Assembly: GCF_900129135.1 (NCBI RefSeq)
Contig: NZ_FQVI01000010.1
Location: 80,570-144,569, forward strand
Length of the DNA stretch: 64,000 bases
Reading direction: 5' to 3'
Source: Lactonifactor longoviformis DSM 17459
GTDB taxonomy: Bacteria; Bacillota; Clostridia; Lachnospirales; Lachnospiraceae
Shown here: one piece after another, positions 62,301-64,000 of the stretch
Numbering within the stretch: the first letter of the stretch is position 1
Layout: every line of letters begins with the position of its first letter
Made by a program: the position numbers and the translations under genes
Notes under the pieces: generated by a model
What the model was told of the DNA's origin: nothing
The model's input: only the letters and a program-made list of their open reading frames with translations
Databases searched by the model: none

Positions 62301-64000
62301 AAAAAATATCCGTGTTCAGGAAGAGGACAGGCGCAGTATATAGACAATCCGGGAGACAGCGTAACATTTACAGCTGAAGTGCCGGAAAGTGGTTATTATA
62401 AATTTGATATGGTATATGGCGCTGCTACTGGAAATAAGCCGAACGACACTTCAAATAATAATCCGAAAAACGCGATCCAGACACTTCAGGTGAATGGGGA
62501 CGAACCGGTTAAAATGACACTTGAAAATACATTATACTGGTTTATGTCCGGTATGCATACAGAGTATGTGTATCTGAACCAGGGCAGCAATACGCTTAAG
62601 GTAGAAGCCACAGACAGCGAGGGAAAGGCAACTTTGGATTGTATGTATCTTACTTATGTGGGAGCGGATGAGACAGCTGTTGCAGCCAGAAGAAATGTAA
62701 AGATATTTGAAGCTGAGCTAAGCGATTTTATTACATTGGGAGAGCAAAGCTCCACAACAGTAACAACACAGAACAGCATTTCGGGATACTCGGGGGCAGG
62801 CTATGTTACAGGTATGAACACACCGGTTTCAGAAGGCGGAGGCATACGGTTCAATGCATTTGTATTTGAAAACGGCATGTATGATGTAACAGCTCGCTGC
62901 TATACCGCAGGAGGAAGCACGATCGGATATTATCTGGATAATACCAATCTGACCTTAGGAAATAGGGCCACAGAAGCAGCGGTAGGTGGCAGTGACCAAT
63001 GGCAGGATATCACAGTGAGGATGTATCTGCAAAAGGGCATGAACATTATAGATTTAGATGCTGCTGATTCGGAACTTGCGGTAGATACACTCACAGTGAG
63101 CAGGAATGATGATGGAACAAACACTACTATAATTGAGGCAGAGAGCTGTGCGTTGGCGGGAGATGCGGCTATAAAAGAAAACCCATTTGCAGCGGAAGGA
63201 AAATATGTTTCACAGATGCAGGGAAACAGTGCCGGCGAAAACAGTCTGACAGTAACCTATCACGCAGAAGAAGCCGGTACATATAAAATGGCAGTCTATC
63301 AGTCCAATAAGGAATTGTTTGGAAACCATTCTTATAATGCACAGATGGTTGACCGCTATGCCACGGTTTCTGTCAATGGCGGGGAACCATTTAACGTATT
63401 CTTCAGGAATACATATAGTGATGACAGCTTTAAGTCCCAGGTGGTAACACTTGACCTGCAGGCAGGAGACAACACGATTCAATTCTACAATGATGATACC
63501 AGAGTCCTGAAGAATGGGGTGGGCGGAACAAATACTTGTACCAATTATACTCCGAATTTTGATAAATTTGAAATAACACCAATCGTAGAAAATGCAGAGG
63601 AAGAGAAGAAATTAACGGGAATTACGGTGACTCCCCCGGACAAAAAGGAATACTTGAAGGGAGAAAGCTTAGACCTGACAGGAGTTATAGTGACTGCATA
63701 CTACGGCGATGGATCCAGCGAAATAATAACAGAAGGTTATGACATAAGCGGATATGATCCGAATAAGACAGGAAGCCAGTTGATTATGGTGACTTATAAA
63801 GGCAAGACTGCTGATTTTCAGGTCGATGTAAAGGAAAAGGTACAGAGCGGCTGGGTACAGGACACAATCGGATGGAAATATAAAAATGCTGACGGAAGCT
63901 ATGTATCCCATAGTTGGAAACAGATTGATGGAAAATGGTATTACTTCAAGGAAACAGGGTATATGGCGACAGGCTGGCTGCAGGAAGGAAAGACGTGGTA
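59382..64000 (+). CDS. Second giant surface glycosidase, 3' end outside window
   Basis: 1539 codons are open to the window end with no stop. A signal peptide ends near residue 28. Two LamG-like domains (about 36-268 and 282-512) precede a barrel at about 527-930 with VPFNEPDGQ (E650, candidate acid/base) and VINEYGNF (E762, candidate nucleophile). CBM6-like modules begin near 952, 1107 and 1248, then an Ig-like Big domain (about 1411-1486; ITVTPPDKKEYLKGESLDL) and choline/cell-wall-binding repeats (GWKYKNADGSY, GKWYYF, TGWLQEGKTWY). The catalytic part resembles the 43093 protein (shared HGxTGFLYG and QHPSGD). AGGAGG precedes ATG 59382. GH family not assigned; probably releases galactosylated oligosaccharides outside the cell. 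Confidence 0.82.
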   Translation, partial: MKCKKLMTFSLAVILAVGALPYANVSEVHAEEQAQLPEAVYFWDFEDAGETEEALQGTARISEDSEKNSNVLDLAGTGAGTSYMTLPEDVFSDVTEGLTISMWVRPDASSGAYTKLFDASNSPLGETENGGNNWSSPDFALAAGGNVYDVTLYVGEAGQATKSKSKLKYKQSLTRNKWQYYTVSLSKDSFSVYVDGQKAEYQDAVDGTKAISEVLPEFFAEGYPQSLKYAALGRSFYTSDKDFIGKMDDVAIYNSALSDEQAAALYENMKFEYQEKEAAEIYKWDFENVDGKDAGNGAMLEGTAEITEDSAKLNGSKVLSLKGGKNGSSYMSLPEDILSKTGDKGFTLSMWVKASYDTGSYTRLFTASNSELGATQDGGNGWTSPDFALVTGGNVYDTTIYVGEAGKSTANATKIKYNTHLAKSAWQQLTVSVSPESYRVYINGAEVAYSDAQQGTKSVREVLPNLFDEGYLESLTYNALGRSVYGSDDDFEGLIDDVIIYEGTMGAEQAAALFAQYEGMDTTAPAGDLVVDMAQKTGEIKHGATGFLYGLGADNVPNVNLLTGLKPNINEQNAPHGLQHPSGDVLEVADTFLEAGGDSIQIACPDIHAEWPYEPESQDMQEYSKKIRKMVQDVKDAGLSDKVVYVPFNEPDGQRYNNDINKNGSKQFLQDWLTIYNVIKEEDPNAKVAGTNLTGYKAGHTETFMKFCKENNCIPDQFTWHVLNDGELSRFSKNVAQFREWEKKYWLDTGLADEECEIVINEYGNFTDTGVPGRLTAYLGAFEDEKASACLAYWHISNNLCDIAADNNEPNSTWWLYKWYGDMSGETLKMNVQGASKAELYGVAALDDNKKISTVILGGRDGDVNLTLQNVAGTEAFKDAQKIKVKLEQTNFTGINGVCDEPDLISEQICAVDDSGNVEVVIPDAQEAAAYHVTLSQAADDAEPGILTSGAWKQLFEAEDAQFAGNVREVAKDKKYPCSGRGQAQYIDNPGDSVTFTAEVPESGYYKFDMVYGAATGNKPNDTSNNNPKNAIQTLQVNGDEPVKMTLENTLYWFMSGMHTEYVYLNQGSNTLKVEATDSEGKATLDCMYLTYVGADETAVAARRNVKIFEAELSDFITLGEQSSTTVTTQNSISGYSGAGYVTGMNTPVSEGGGIRFNAFVFENGMYDVTARCYTAGGSTIGYYLDNTNLTLGNRATEAAVGGSDQWQDITVRMYLQKGMNIIDLDAADSELAVDTLTVSRNDDGTNTTIIEAESCALAGDAAIKENPFAAEGKYVSQMQGNSAGENSLTVTYHAEEAGTYKMAVYQSNKELFGNHSYNAQMVDRYATVSVNGGEPFNVFFRNTYSDDSFKSQVVTLDLQAGDNTIQFYNDDTRVLKNGVGGTNTCTNYTPNFDKFEITPIVENAEEEKKLTGITVTPPDKKEYLKGESLDLTGVIVTAYYGDGSSEIITEGYDISGYDPNKTGSQLIMVTYKGKTADFQVDVKEKVQSGWVQDTIGWKYKNADGSYVSHSWKQIDGKWYYFKETGYMATGWLQEGKTW

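Noticed and set aside
1..64000. CRISPR arrays, insertion sequences, transposases or prophage genes
   Set aside because: No regularly spaced repeats of 25-40 bases and no transposase, integrase or phage structural ORF were seen; the only tandem repeats are the PDNPDT units and an 11-bp pair near tRNA-Leu.

Overview
The window looks like chromosomal DNA of a spore-forming, anaerobic, gut-type member of the Clostridia, most likely Lachnospiraceae and Blautia-like. The family-level call rests on the sporulation genes in the classic hup-rqcP-yabP-yabQ-divIC-spoIIE-tilS-hpt-ftsH order, GGAGG-type ribosome sites, ABC sugar importers without their own ATPase, GH36 and surface glycosidases, urease and a CO-dehydrogenase-family gene. 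The genus is an inference. Nearly all genes are on the + strand.

Bases 1-13.7 kb are core genome: the end of a CCA-adding enzyme, a CotS-like spore coat protein, phosphoglucomutase, MazG, then the HU-to-FtsH cluster, and a GH13 maltodextrin hydrolase. SpoIIE is a short form with one membrane segment, behind a promoter with the unusual 21-bp spacing and Spo0A-box-like sites known from B. subtilis spoIIE. At 13.7-14.2 kb sit tRNA-Tyr, a truncated tRNA-Leu remnant and an intact tRNA-Leu.

Bases 14.3-29.3 kb form a urea-use island. Three signalling genes (a soluble receiver-kinase, a membrane hybrid kinase with receiver and Hpt domains, and an AraC-type response regulator) precede urtABCDE (urea ABC importer) and a complete urease operon (fused ureAB, ureC, E, F, G, D). 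All UreC nickel and active-site residues are present.

Bases 29.3-34.2 kb hold the most unusual locus. A near-consensus promoter drives a 41-codon Cys-rich mini-ORF followed by a terminator. Then come a cooS-family gene and an NMT1/NrtA/SsuA-like ABC transporter. The CooS-like protein keeps five of the six C-cluster ligands but has Asp (D372) where the sixth, a Cys, is expected, and it lacks most of the proton-channel histidines. It may be a divergent enzyme, not a standard CO dehydrogenase.

Bases 34.4-64 kb are glycan-use loci. A YesM/YesN-type two-component system is co-transcribed with its own sugar-binding lipoprotein and a DUF624 protein. It is followed by a paralogous binding protein, two permeases, a 1443-residue surface glycosidase and a GH36-like enzyme. 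After a 2-kb insert (degenerate HPr-like protein, regulator remnant, class-I glutamine amidotransferase, DUF6506) a second set follows: a GH36-like paralog, binding protein, two permeases, a canonical GH36 alpha-galactosidase, and a second giant surface glycosidase cut by the window end. The two giant enzymes share an architecture (LamG, clan GH-A-like catalytic domain, CBM6-like modules) but differ in anchoring. Together the genes suggest release and uptake of alpha-galactosyl-type oligosaccharides from complex glycans; the substrate is inference.
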